DNA of 64,000 bases from Saprospiraceae bacterium (lineage in GTDB: Bacteria; Bacteroidota; Bacteroidia; Chitinophagales; Saprospiraceae): positions 496,001 through 560,000 of the forward strand of contig JADKBV010000011.1 of the NCBI GenBank assembly GCA_016714895.1, in the 5' to 3' direction. Made by a program: the position numbers and the translations under genes. Shown here piece by piece: positions 8,798 to 19,972 of this stretch. The notes under the pieces are model-generated. The model saw nothing but the letters and a program-made list of their open reading frames with translations, had not been told where the DNA came from and did no database searches. Position 1 is the first letter of the stretch, and each line of letters opens with the position of its first letter.

Positions 8798-10191
8798 ATG
8801 AAACATTTTATAATTAGTTTATTATTAATATTACACATTTCATTACGGGCACAGACCTTACCGGACAGACCCTATGAAAAAATATTTATTAATGATATCA
8901 CTCCTGAATGGTACTTTGTTAATTATGATGTTGACATGGACAACGACACATTTGACGGATACAATAACTTTTTATCCATAGAAAGCTTCGACCATCTTTT
9001 TTATAATAATGCCATTTACGAAGTATTTTATCGCCAAAACTATATCGAACCAACCGGCACATACGTGCAAAAACGAAGTTTGGATGACGGTACTCTATTA
9101 TGGAGACAATACATAGGATATCCCCGGGATAAACAACAGATTTTCGGGCGAAATCTGTTAATCAATGATAAAGATCAACTGGAAGTTATTTTTCAGGTAA
9201 AATGTGATCCTTATAATGTATTTCACCCTCTGTTAGGCAGAACAAATATGGCTTTGTACCAGATAGAATTTGATACAGAAAATGGAAATGTAATCAATGA
9301 AATAAATATCATTGTACAGATACATTATACGTACAATCAAATTTTGATTTGTTTTATTTTAACAATGCAAGTAGGTTTTTTGCAATACAGGATACCTTTT
9401 ATTTTACACAAAGTGAATGGAATGGCAACCAGTGGGAACGTGTTCTGTTTAAATTGGGAAAATATTTCAGGAAAGAGAAAGTTTTAATGAAAAAATATCC
9501 TAAGAAGTATAATTGTTATGGTGATTTACCTGTTTTCTATAATGATAGTACTAAAATCGTATTTAACTCTAACTGTATTACAAAAAGAATTGAGATGACA
9601 TTTGTAGACAATGTTTTAGATTCTGTTAAAACGATTATTTCAGATTCTTTAAGTGACAAACTCAATGAACTTCAGGTTAAATATTTTGATCCTGTTGAAC
9701 GAAGATTTTTACTCGAGAATGTTATAAATTTTGATACCAAAGAAATTGAATTGATTATTATTGATGATAATGGTAGATTATTAAAAAGAATAATAATGCC
9801 TGAAATTTACAACAGATCTTACAGGCTTTTGGAATGGAATGATATTGATGAAATAACTTTTTTGGCACCGGGAACAAAGTACACATCTGCAAGTATTCCT
9901 TATGTAACATTAGATGTTTTAAAATCAAATCAGGAAGGATTTATTGATGTTGTATACTCATTTACATTTTCAGATTCATTGCGCTATATTGCTAACAGCA
10001 ACCTTGTTGGTTCGGATTCTGACCATTATTATCTGGAATTTAAGGAATCAAGTCTGAAATTAACGAACACTGGTTATTCTATAGATCGAAAAGCTTCAGC
10101 GGTCAGTATGATGAAAATACGTAAAGAACTCCTTTTAGATCCTACTTCAGGTACCAATCAATCTGTCAATTACCATGTGATAGAAAACTAA
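8798..10191 (+). CDS. Secreted hypothetical protein with one frameshift near 9305-9320
   Basis: The start MKHFIISLLLILHISLRAQT is a signal peptide. The first frame reads sensibly to ...ENGNVINEIN and then turns to non-protein-like sequence before stopping at 9487. From about 9310 another frame reads CTDTLYVQSNFDLFYFNNAS and stays open to 10191. The 1,394-nt span is one base short of a multiple of three, consistent with one missing base and a ~464-aa protein. The content resembles a beta-propeller-like secreted protein (repeated FDxxN, YDxD and W residues), but no family is recognised. No T9SS sorting domain is present. Confidence 0.6.
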
Positions 10192-10451
10192 TCCAACTTC
10201 AGACATAAGTAAATATCCCTGCCTAAGGGTCATCAACCAATTTGTTGACATTCATCTGATCAAACCGGCAGGATAGTACATTCCTGAAACAATATAGGAA
10301 AGACATCACAATTGAATATTGCACATTTGGGCACGGGTATATATTTGTTTTTTGACCGACAATAATGAGTGTAAGAATACGGTGATATGAAAAAGTTGTC
10401 AAAATACTGGGGTTAGAATATCTCATAAAAAAATTAGATGTGTATTTGCGG
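10192..10451. other. Intergenic stretch, no gene seen
   Basis: No coding frame or strong structure is visible. A minus-strand frame across 10223-10771 runs through repeat copy 3 and the tRNA-like remnant and is not protein-like. Confidence 0.4.
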
Positions 10452-10640
10452 GTTTTTCTCAAAATTATTGCAAAATCCCTCCACCATTCAAAAATCTTTT
10501 TTAATTTTGTAACATCATAAGGTAGCAATATGGATACAAACACTCTTTTTGAACAAAAATAGTTTTTGGAAAGGAAGATAAGACTGAGTGTCAAGTTTAG
10601 GAAAAACCTGAAGTTTGGTGAAGTTTGTAGCAAGATGAAC
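10452..10640 (+). repeat. Promoter-bearing interspersed repeat, copy 3
   Basis: This is the longest copy. It shares its left part with copy 2 and its right part with copy 1 (AACATCATAAGGTAGC, ATGGATACAAACACTC, GGAAAGGAAGATAAG, AAGTTTGTAG). Its -7-like box is TAATTTTG (10502-10509). The leader frame stops after ten codons. Confidence 0.65.
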
Positions 10641-10657
10641 AAGTTATGATCAAGTTT

Positions 10658-10746
10658 TGGTGCTATCGTCCAATTGGTGGACGACCTTTGACACTTAAAA
10701 AGATGACTGAAGTTACCTACGAAATACGGGTTCGAGTCTGACACCA
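10658..10746 (+). pseudogene. Decayed tRNA-like sequence
   Basis: The 89-nt segment has a tRNA-like outline: ends TGGTG...CACCA pair over 5 bp, a perfect D-arm GTCC-AATTGGT-GGAC (10668-10682) sits where expected, and GGTTCGAGTC (10729-10738) resembles the T loop. The T stem does not pair, the anticodon arm (around TTTGACAC) does not form a clean 5-bp stem, and the acceptor is short. I read it as a tRNA-derived remnant, not a working tRNA. Confidence 0.35.
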
Positions 10747-10749
10747 CTA

Positions 10750-12604
10750 CAAAAAAGTAAAAATGGAACAATAGAGTTTAAACTGACTTATATAAGTGAA
10801 ATTGGTGAATCTGTTCCTCAATGAATACCACTGCGGTTAGCCCATCAAAGCTAAATGCTGACAATTGTGACATCCCAAATGGACTTAGAATTTACACAAA
10901 CCAGTTGACCTTGAAACTTCAAGATTAAAATAGAGAGTATGAAGGAAGAGCTGCAATTATTTACTCTATGAAAGCTTTTCGTTTATCTAGAGACAATTTC
11001 AGAATCCTTTTTGGAAGCACACGAAATAAACTTCCAAAAAGAACATAATAAAAACAAGGCGGACAAAAGGTACCATGAATTTCTTAATCAAATTCATCAT
11101 AGTAGTGAGATGAAAATATTAGCCGGATTGGAATGTCTAGGGGAAATATAATTTGTTCATTCAGGTTCGTCAAATGCAAAGTTGGATAATGGGAAGATTG
11201 GAAAATTAGAAAACTAAGACCCGACATCTATGTAAATTGTATCATTTTGACATAAACATAGGACTTGAAAATTATGACAAAAAATTACGCTGAAGTTCAT
11301 CTACTCTGATTACAATTTTAATTAAAGCTGCAAGGAAAATTGATGAATTTTCTGCTTCAATATGAATTTTCTTTGAGAAAAAAAGTGTATTGACAATTAA
11401 GAATCGTTCATGAACAATGAGATTCTTTTAAGAATAAAGAAACAGCAAGAAATTAAAAAAAATATAGACAAATAAAGACTTTAATCGGAATGTCATATCC
11501 ATTTTAAACAAAGATCAAATTGACAAATTGCAACTGAAATATAAAAACTGGTTAATATAAGCAACTACCCAAAAGTGGCGGTTCATTGGATTTAAGTCAA
11601 GCTTTTATGTTTCTATAAAAGTTTGTTCAAGACTGAAAGGGAGTATTCCGAAATCGTCTTAATCTGGTACCAGCAAAACGTTATTGTTATAAATACTAAA
11701 AATGATACAACAATTCATAAATTCAAAATTTTCATGAGGCTGTTAAGAATTCAAACAAGTTTTGGACGCAGTCAACCAAATGGTTGATGCAGTCAAAACA
11801 GGCTTTAACTGCTGAAATGGTAAGATTGAGAGTGGTCTTTCAATTGTCAAAAGATGTTAGGGAGAAAATTGCAAGCAAGTTCATAACTTTTGCTTTTAAT
11901 AATAAGACCTTTGAAAATGGAAATTCCAGATAAATTTCAGAACCTTCAAATATTATTAAGTCAATTGAAAATATAAAATGGTTGTCGGCTACCTCTAAGT
12001 TACTCTAGTGTATTATTAATCCAAAGAGGAAGTTGTTATTTATGATGCATTTGTCAGAAAGGTCAATTTTAGTTTTGCAGTGTTTTGGATATGAAGACTT
12101 GTGAAATTTCTAGAATTAACACTTACAAAAGCTAGAAAGAGTTTTTGAAAGTCAAAATGTATTAAAATATTATATGAATTATCAAAATCTAGTTAAAGTT
12201 TATGAAAGGAATAAAGATGTAATTCAAGATCTAAAATTAAAATCAACAATAAATTATCAATATGACTTAAGAGTTTTAGATAAACTTTTATGGATTATGG
12301 GCAATTTTAAAGAAAAATTCGTTCTTAATAAAATAGAATGCTTACCATAACTACACATTGTTCTAGTTATATTACCGATTATTGTATCAGACGTGATGGA
12401 AACTTCCGAATAATTTATAGACTATTGTTTTTACCTTCACTTCCAATCTTTTTCATTTTCTACTCAATCGTACCACACAATTTCCCACCTTTTCTTTACA
12501 ATCCCATTGCCTCTCTATTATATTTGCCATCAAGAGTTTGTTTGGTGTCGAAAATACCTCAACTGTCTTAAATTATTATAAACTCCACAGTAACCATTTG
12601 TCAC
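10750..12604. other. AT-rich gene desert with decayed coding fragments
   Basis: No full gene is seen over ~1.85 kb. Protein-like fragments remain on the plus strand: 10972-11151 (59 codons, ending EMKILAGLECLGEI), 11819-11935 (38 codons, MVRLRVVFQLSKDVREK) and 12120-12350 (76 codons, containing YQYDLRVLDKLLWIMGNF). None has a usable start with context, and I recognise no family. Codon-like sequence broken by stops suggests one or more old pseudogenes left of the restriction locus. Confidence 0.5.
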
Positions 12605-15600
12605 ATGACCTTTAGCCAGAAGGATTCAAGAGTAAAATCCCGGCTATTCAACATCTTTGTTGTTTGGGTTATGAATATCTGTCATTGTCAAAATGTATGG
12701 GATAAGGAGACAAATATATTTCCTTCCTTGTTTGAACAGGCAATGGATAAACTGAATCCGGGTATCGAATCTTCCGAAATTAAAGAATTACTCAACAGGC
12801 TTACCCTGGCATTGGATAATGAAGATTTGGGACAAAAGTTTTATGATCTTATCACTTCGGAGACCGGACATCAAATCATAGATTTTGAAGATTTCGGAAA
12901 TAATCTGCTCCATGTAGTCACCGAATTACCATTCATCAACGGAGATGAAGAATTCAGACCGGATATCGTCCTGCTGATCAATGGACTTCCTTTGGTGTTT
13001 GTTGAAGTTAAAAAACCTAACAATCACGATGGTATTCAGGCGGAATACAAACGAATGACAACCCGTTTTGAGAATAAAAAATTCCGGAAGTTTGTCAATA
13101 TTACGCAGCTGATGGTCTTCAAGTAATAATATGCCGTATGATGATACAGGCGCCAACCTTTGCAAGGTGCTTTTATGCAACCACCAACATACGGAAGAGT
13201 AAAATTTAACTTTTTCAGAGAAGAAAATCAATTTGACTTTTCAACTATCATAAAAATATATCTGAAGAGGAAGAAAACAGGATATTGCTCGACAATAATC
13301 TGATCACCATCAAACATTCATCAGAATACCTTACCAATGAAAATCGGTAGTCCGACACATTCGATATTTAATTCACTTTTCCAACCTCATCGACTGGCAT
13401 TCTTACTCAAATATGGGATCGCCTATGTCAAGGGTGAAAATGGTCTGGAAAACATATCATGCGATATCCACATTGTTGTTTGCACAAGGCTATAGAAAAA
13501 AGTTGGATGAAAAGGAGCTAAAAAAGCGGCATTATCACAGCACACCCAGGGAAGTGGCAAAACTGCTTTGGCATATTACAACGTTAAATATTTGACGCAT
13601 TACTTTCGCCAAAAAGGTGTGCCGAAGTTTTACTGTTTATCGTAGACAGATTGGACCCACTCGCCATACAGGCAGGAAAAGAGATTCAAAAGCCGTGGAT
13701 TGATAGTGCACAAAATTCATTCAAGAGAAGATTTTGTCAAGGGATCTGCGTACGACCACTGCCTTGCACAACAGCTCGGGAAAACCAGGTAACTGTCGTC
13801 AACATCCATAAGTTTGAAAATGATCCTGATGTCATCAGCAATAAGGATTATAATATTCAGGTACAAAGGGTCTATTTTTTGGATGAAGTACACCGGTCTT
13901 ACAATCCCAAAGGCAGTTTTTGGCCAATCTCAAGGAATCAGATGTCAATGCCATTCATTATCCGGTCTGACAGGAACCCCTTTATTGGGTGACGAATACA
14001 ACTCACGGGGCTTTATTCGGCGATTATATCCATAAATATTACTACAATGCTTCGATTGCGGATGGTTATACACTCAGACTCATCAGGAAGAAATAGAGAC
14101 AAGTTATCATTTCAAACTGAAACAGGCGCTGGAAGATATCGAAGTTCTCAAAGGCAAATCCAATAAAAATGATTTATGCAGATGCCGGTTTTGTCAGACC
14201 GATGCTGGAATATATCATTCAGGATTTTGAGAAATTCAGGCTTACATCCAATGAGTCGAATGTAGGAGGCATGGATTATGTGATTCTTCCGAACGGGCAG
14301 AAAAACTTAAAGAAATATTTGATGGTTTACTGCCTGCCAGACTGGTAAATGATATGTGCCTTTGGCAGCGGATACATCCGTTTCTTTTGAAAATATAAAA
14401 AATCTGAGTTGCATAAAGTCAAATCTGCAGCACTGATATTGCATGATGCAGGTACAAAGAGGACAGAGAAGATCTTATTGACGATTACAAAGATGGAAAG
14501 ATTGATTTTTGTTTGTCCACAACATGTTGCTTACGGGATTTGATGCTCCCCGATTGAAAAAATTGTACATAGGTAGGGTGTGGAAGCGCACAATCTCCTG
14601 CAGGCACTGACAAAGGGTCAACCAGTCTTACAAAGATTTTAAGTATGGTTATGTGGTCGATTTTGCAGATATACAAAGTGAATTTGACAAAACCAACCGG
14701 GACTATTTTGATGAGTTGCAAAGAGAATTGGGTAGTGAGATGGAACATTGTTCCAACATCTTCAAAACCAAAGAAGAAATTCATCGGGATATAAGTCAGA
14801 TCAGCGAAGTCCTGTTTCATTATGATACCAACAATGCGGAAAGTTTCACAACAGGTATCTACAAATTACCGATAAAAGACCATCCTACAATTATCCAAAG
14901 CGCTTAAGCCTGCGGAACTATACAATCTGGTCGAGTTGAGTGGCCGGTATGAAATGTTGGAAGAACTCGACTTCCGGATATTGTCTTTATTAGCAAGGAT
15001 CGCAAATGACCGCCTCGCACTTATCAATGCCAAGGACGCTCTGGAAAATGATACCAGTGTGACCAACCTTTTTGGGTTGCATTGGAAGATGTATTGTTTA
15101 CATTCGGAAGGTAGGTCAGGAAGAAATGATCATCGCTGAAATAAACTTAAAGAAAATTTACGAAAACCAGAGAAATCCTCGGCAATAATTTTGACCATCA
15201 TGATCCGGTATTTATCTCATTGAGAGAAGAACTCGAACGTATGTTCAAAGAAAAACCTAGTGGGAAATCACCGGTGCAGAGATGTTGGAAAATATCAAAG
15301 ATCTCGAACTGGTCTACAGAAAAAGCCAAAGAACTGGAACGTAAAAACCAATTGCTCAAAGCCAAATATGAAAATGATGCCAAATATGCACGTGTACATA
15401 AACGGCTGATGGAAAAGATCCTTCTGACGGATAAGGAGAGCAAACTTTTTGAAGCACTCAGCAGTCTGAAAAAAATAGATGAACAAAATCCGACAAATGC
15501 CCCCATACTCGAAAACGAATCTTTTGTTGAAAAAAATGGTTTTGAAATTGGTCATCAAGCAATTAAAAACAAAATATAATTTACCTTTGGATGTTGCAGA

Positions 15601-15665
15601 TCGCAAGTCATCCAACGAATGATCGTGACAGAATACATGAATGAATTTTCATGGCAGAGTAGCAT
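12605..15665 (+). pseudogene. hsdR: Type I restriction endonuclease subunit R, multiply frameshifted
   Basis: Pieces of HsdR, the DNA-translocating and cleaving subunit, appear in order but in changing frames. The nuclease PD...EVK site is intact (RPDIVLLINGLPLVFVEVKK, ~12955-13015). Walker A TQGSGKT is readable at ~13541 in one frame. The DEAH-box variant DEVHRSYNPKGSF is at ~13882, with LTGTPLLGDEY nearby in another frame. A C-terminal helical part (ELERKNQLLKAKYENDAKYARVHKRL in two pieces) and VLKLVIKQLKTKYNLPLDVA end near 15640. At least ten indels are needed to restore it, including a compensating pair near 12636 and 12690 where KIPAIQHL...LGYEYLSL is readable out of frame. Unless the assembly is very poor here, the subunit is dead. 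Confidence 0.85.
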
Positions 15666-15745
15666 AGAAAAAACAACCCTCACTTAAGATTAAAAAAAAG
15701 CGTCTGGGGTGAGTAAAAACATATTAATGAATACAACAATCATAT

Positions 15746-17347
15746 TTGAAAACAAACAAAACCCTGATCGATGACCTGAAAAGTGTCTGTGCCAATTATG
15801 GTTTGGGCAATGATGGCAACGAATTTAAAATCATCACGCAGGTGTTTTTGTGCAAGTTCTCAATGACAAGTTTGCCCTATGAAATCAAACAGATTGATCC
15901 GGTCATAGCCAAAGCAGAACATTGGGAAGAGGCTCTCAAATCTTACAGCAAAGAAGATTACGAAATGTTACTCATGCAGATGAGCGAAAGTACTGCAAGG
16001 CTGCAACCTGAACATTATTTATCCTGGTTGTTTGAAAATCAAAATCAACCTAAGTTTGCCGATGTTTTTGACCAAACCTTGCTCGATATTGCACGACTCA
16101 ATACCGATATATTTTCTGTTAAAACGGATGGCGGCGAAAAAATTATGTTGTTTGAAAACATCAGCAAATACGTCATTGATAAAAGAGATGATTTTTGCCG
16201 GGCCATCGTCAATAAATTGGTGAACCTTAGTTTTGAAGGCATCTTCAGCGAAAAGTTTGATTTTTTTGCTACCATTTTTGAATACCTGATCAAGGACTAC
16301 AATACCAACAGTGGAGAGAAAGTATGCAGAATATTTTACCCGCACGTAGTGACAAAATCATGGCCGTGTCTGGTCACGGAGGAAGTCAAAAATGTCACCT
16401 GTTACGATCGGTCTGCCGGGTCGGGAACATTGCTCATGAATCTGGCGCACGCCATCGGAGAAGACAAGTGTACCATCTATAGTCAGGACATATCACAAAA
16501 ATCGTCCAATCTGTTGCGGCTCAATCTCATTCTCAACAATCTTGTACACAGCATACCGAATGTCATCAAGGGCAATACCCTGACTGACCCATACCATAGG
16601 GACAAAGACGGCAAACTCAAACAATTTGATTTTATCGTGTCCAATCCACCCTTTAAACTCGACTTTAGTGATTACGTCGAAGACCTGAATACCAAAGAAA
16701 ACCACACCCGGTTTTTTGCAGGTACGCCCAATGTACCCAAAGCCAAACCCGAAGGTATGGCCATCTATCCGATGTTTATACAGCACATCATGTATTTGTT
16801 GTCGGCCAAAGGTCGGGCAGCAGTGGTTGTCCCTACAGGATTTATCACGGCGCAAAGCGGTATAGAACGAAAGATTAGGGAGCGGATGGTAGAAGACAAG
16901 ATGTTGCGTGGTGTCGTGAGCATGCCGAGCAATATTTTTGCTACGACGGGTACCAATGTATCTATTTTGTTTTTGGACAGAGCCAATACCAAAGGCGACA
17001 TCGTTCTCATGGATGCCTCCAAACTCGGGATTACCGTAAAAGAGGGCAAAAACCAAAAAACCGTGTTGCGCCCGGAAGAAGAAGACAAAATCATATCTAC
17101 GTTTAATGCCCACCAGGCCGTCGAAGATTTTAGTGTGGTGGTGAGTTATGACGATATCCGCGACAAAAACTACAGCTTTAGTGCCGGACAATATTTTGAT
17201 GTAAAGATCGAGTATGTAGATATTACGGCTGAGGAGTTTGAGACAAAGATGCGTGGATTTCAGGAAAACTTAGACCGAATGTTTGATGAGTCCAGGGTTT
17301 TGGAAACGGAGATTCAGAAACAATTAAAACTGTTGGATTATGAGTGA
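15746..17347 (+). CDS. hsdM: Type I restriction-modification DNA methyltransferase subunit M
   Basis: This N6-adenine methyltransferase of the type I system works with HsdS. The ~533-aa frame contains the HsdM N-terminal helical domain, SAM motif I (DRSAGSGTLLMNLA) and the catalytic NPPF motif (FIVSNPPFKLDF). The frame opens at TTG; an ATG at 15727 lies one frame away and is probably the true start (MNTTII...) after an indel. Near 15858-15876 six codons read SMTSLP where shifting one base gives LNDKFA, the usual HsdM text (KFLNDKFAYE), so a missing C and an extra C cancel out. It overlaps hsdS by 8 nt. Confidence 0.9.
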   Translation: MKTNKTLIDDLKSVCANYGLGNDGNEFKIITQVFLCKFSMTSLPYEIKQIDPVIAKAEHWEEALKSYSKEDYEMLLMQMSESTARLQPEHYLSWLFENQNQPKFADVFDQTLLDIARLNTDIFSVKTDGGEKIMLFENISKYVIDKRDDFCRAIVNKLVNLSFEGIFSEKFDFFATIFEYLIKDYNTNSGEKVCRIFYPHVVTKSWPCLVTEEVKNVTCYDRSAGSGTLLMNLAHAIGEDKCTIYSQDISQKSSNLLRLNLILNNLVHSIPNVIKGNTLTDPYHRDKDGKLKQFDFIVSNPPFKLDFSDYVEDLNTKENHTRFFAGTPNVPKAKPEGMAIYPMFIQHIMYLLSAKGRAAVVVPTGFITAQSGIERKIRERMVEDKMLRGVVSMPSNIFATTGTNVSILFLDRANTKGDIVLMDASKLGITVKEGKNQKTVLRPEEEDKIISTFNAHQAVEDFSVVVSYDDIRDKNYSFSAGQYFDVKIEYVDITAEEFETKMRGFQENLDRMFDESRVLETEIQKQLKLLDYE

Positions 17348-18563
17348 TTGGAAGAAACTTAAAGTTAAGGATGTTTGTGAATTTATAGGTGGAAGCCAAC
17401 CACCAAAATCTACTTTTATTAACTATTCAAAAGAAGGTTATACAAGACTGGTACAAACAAGAGATTTTAAAACTGATAAATTCCCAACTTATATTAAAAC
17501 CGATTCTACCACGAAATTTTTCACGAAAGATGACATAATTATAGGTCGATATGGACCACCTATTTTTCAAATTTTTCGAGGAGTACTTGAAGGTGCATAC
17601 AATGTTGCTTTAATGAAAGCGGTTCCAAAAGATAATATATTAAATGATTTTTTATACTATTTCCTCATACAAAAGGAAATTTTTGAATATGTAGATAAAC
17701 TATCTGCAAGGACAGGAGGACAAACTGGAGTTGATCTGGTTTCTTTGTATAATTACCCAATTTACTTACCGGATGAAATAGAGCAACAAAAAATAGCATC
17801 AGTTCTTTCCTCCCTTGATGGCAAAATCGAACTCAATAACCGCATCAATACCGAATTGGAGCAGATGGCCAAAACGTTGTATGACTATTGGTTTGTACAG
17901 TTTGACTTCCCAAACAAAACGGCAGACCCTACAAAAGCAGCGGAGGTAAGATGGTTTGGAGTGAGGAGTTGAAGAGGGAAGTGCGGAAGGGTGGGAGGTT
18001 GTTGATCTTTCAGATATTGCCGAAATAACAATGGGGCAATCACCACCAGGGAGCTCATATAATGAAGAAAAGCTTGGTACGATTTTTTTTCAGGGTTGTA
18101 CAGATTTTGGAAATCGATTTCCTTCAATTAGAAAATTTACGACAGAACCAACACGGTTTGCAAAAGCAGGTGATATCCTTTTAAGTGTTAGGGCTCGGTT
18201 GGTACCATGAACCTAGCTAACCATGATTGTTGTATTGGAAGAGGATTAGCAAGTTTAAGGAGTAAGGATAACTCAATTACTTATCTTTTTGGTGTAATGA
18301 TAAACTTAAAACAAGTATTTGATAGGCGGAATACAGATGGTACAACCTTTGGCGCCATAACCAAAGATGATTTGTTCTCACTTAAGGTTTTAAGACCTGA
18401 AAGAAATGTTTTAAATTCATTTAGTCAATTGATGAACCCTTCATTTCAATTACAAAACAAATTGGAAGAAGAAAACCAAAAACTGACGGAACTTCGGGAC
18501 TGGTTGCTGCCTATGCTGATGAATGGACAGGTGAAAGTGGGGGATGGGGAAGGAAGAGAGTAA
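17340..18563 (+). CDS. hsdS: Type I restriction specificity subunit S, frameshifted
   Basis: HsdS sets the DNA target of the HsdM/HsdR complex. TRD1 starts WKKLKVKDVCEFIGGSQPPKS and is followed by the conserved helix EIEQQKIASVLSSLDGKIELNNRINTELEQMAK in two overlapping parts. The first frame ends at 17972. TRD2 (DLSDIAEITMGQSPPGSSYNEE at ~18003 in another frame) and the closing helix LTELRDWLLPMLMNGQV lie in the starting frame again by 18,207-18,563. Indels at ~17960-17995 and at ~18195 (RAPVGTMN is readable only after adding a C) are required; they sum to zero over the gene (1,224 nt). If the indels are real, only TRD1 is made. Confidence 0.8.
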
Positions 18564-18604
18564 TTAAGACTGAGGAGTAACTTTGTAATAAAAATAAATA
18601 AATA

Positions 18605-18709
18605 ATGGGTTTAGATATTTCGTTTTCAGAAATAATTGGAATTACAAGAGTTTGGCATTACAAAAGAGGATTATACAGCTCCTATGTATTGTTGGCAATA
18701 ATACTATGA
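18605..18709 (+). CDS. Short ORF or gene fragment after hsdS
   Basis: A 34-codon frame begins MGLDISFSEIIGITRVWHY and ends TGA at 18709. The opening MGLDI resembles the start of some larger uncharacterised proteins, so it may be the stub of a truncated gene. No other support is seen. Confidence 0.25.
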   Translation: MGLDISFSEIIGITRVWHYKRGLYSSYVLLAIIL

Positions 18710-18741
18710 TTTTTATAAGTTAAATTTTAAACAATTAGTGC

Positions 18742-19837
18742 ATGAATGTTCATCTGATCAAAACCCCTGAGTATGCGATGGAAAAACATCTCGAGGTATT
18801 TAACTTTTTATCCTCATTTCATGGACCATTACAATTCACTTGTTCTGACTATGAATTTTATGAACAAGATTTTCCTTTTTTGAAAAAATATCGGCCTGAC
18901 TTTGTTTTTAAAAATGTAAATGAGGGAAAAAAAAATAATTTTATTCCTGAAGCAGGATTTCCCTTGAGTTGGAGGGAACTTTTTTCCTTATGTGATGATT
19001 ACAGGCAAAAGACAAATCTTCCATCTGAGGATTTTGTGGTCTTGTTGACCGGTAGGAGAAACGGTCTTAACTGGTTCAGTAATGTAACAAACAAAAATAT
19101 TTTTGTTCATACAGATGATTGGGATATAATTACAAAATCAAACCCAAAATACCCTATTGCCTATCAGGTGATTGAAAATATTATACAATCATTGATGGGT
19201 TTAGAGTATTCAGAAGGAGACAATGAATATATTCATATGGAACCAATCGGGTGCATGAATGACTTCTGCCAAAACAAGATCCAGATTCTTATTAAGTTGA
19301 GAACGGCAGATATTTGCCCTCGCTGTCTTGATAAAATAAAACAAATTGGGAATATCACGAAAAGTTGAAGAACAGGTTTTCGATATGTTTGAGAGTATCC
19401 GAAGAGAATTACTTTTTAAACAAAGATACCATAAAAACACTGAAGCTGTTGCCATTGAAATATCGAAAAAACATAAAATCATTATCCCGTCGTTTAATAA
19501 TCTGGAAATACGTTTAAATCCTCTTTTCAAGACACTTTATATTTTTTATTTAAAACATCCGGAAGGAGTCAGGCTGAAAGATCTGGTGGATTTTAAGGAA
19601 GAATTCATTGAGATTTATGGACAATTGACCAATACAGATGACAATGAAGCAATCCGTGATAATATTGAAGAACTTATAAATCCCCTTTCAAACTCATTTA
19701 GCCAGAAGAAATCAAAAATTAATAAAATACTCTCGGACTTATTAGGAAGTCAGTTATCCTCATTTTATAAGATTGAAGGAAATCGAGGGCAGGCTTTCAG
19801 AATTCCGCTTTCTCAGGAATTAGTTTATTTCCGTTAA
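18742..19837 (+). CDS. Conserved hypothetical protein, zinc-ribbon-like middle, probably one frameshifted gene
   Basis: The first frame (18742-19368) ends soon after a Cys pair set CMNDFC...ICPRC that looks like a zinc ribbon. The next frame, open from ~19340 to 19837, continues with VEEQVFDMFESIRRELLF. The second frame has only a TTG near its beginning and a TAA just before, and the 1,096-nt span is one base over a multiple of three. One surplus base near 19340-19368 therefore gives a single ~364-aa protein. The C-terminal half (FKTLYIFYLKHPEGVRLKDL..., NPLSNSFSQKKSKIN, GNRGQAFRI) matches my memory of a conserved Bacteroidota family of unknown function. No signal peptide is seen. Its place after the hsd locus hints at, but does not show, a defence role. 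Confidence 0.6.
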
Positions 19838-19856
19838 TCTTCTTAATATAATCCTC

Positions 19857-19874
19857 GTTTGCAAGGTTGCAAAC
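19857..19874. promoter_or_regulatory. Perfect palindrome, candidate operator
   Basis: GTTTGCAAGGTTGCAAAC is an 8-bp inverted repeat with a 2-nt centre, lying 99 bases before the first of five small secreted-protein genes. There is no adjacent T run, so an operator is likelier than a terminator. A near-consensus TATTTTG box follows at ~19902. Confidence 0.4.
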
Positions 19875-19972
19875 ATTTGGTAGTTGTGGATTTTTCCTTT
19901 TATTTTGTAATATCAACGTTCTTCTACGAGAAGGACAAGAATAATAGGAATTTATTAACACATTAAATATTT

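Noticed and set aside
12338..12571. 77-codon frame left of hsdR
   Set aside because: It begins inside a fragment that reads better in another frame and its residues are not protein-like.
5858..12604. Diversity-generating retroelement or retron
   Set aside because: No reverse transcriptase reading is found in any frame, and the repeats do not show template/variable pairing.
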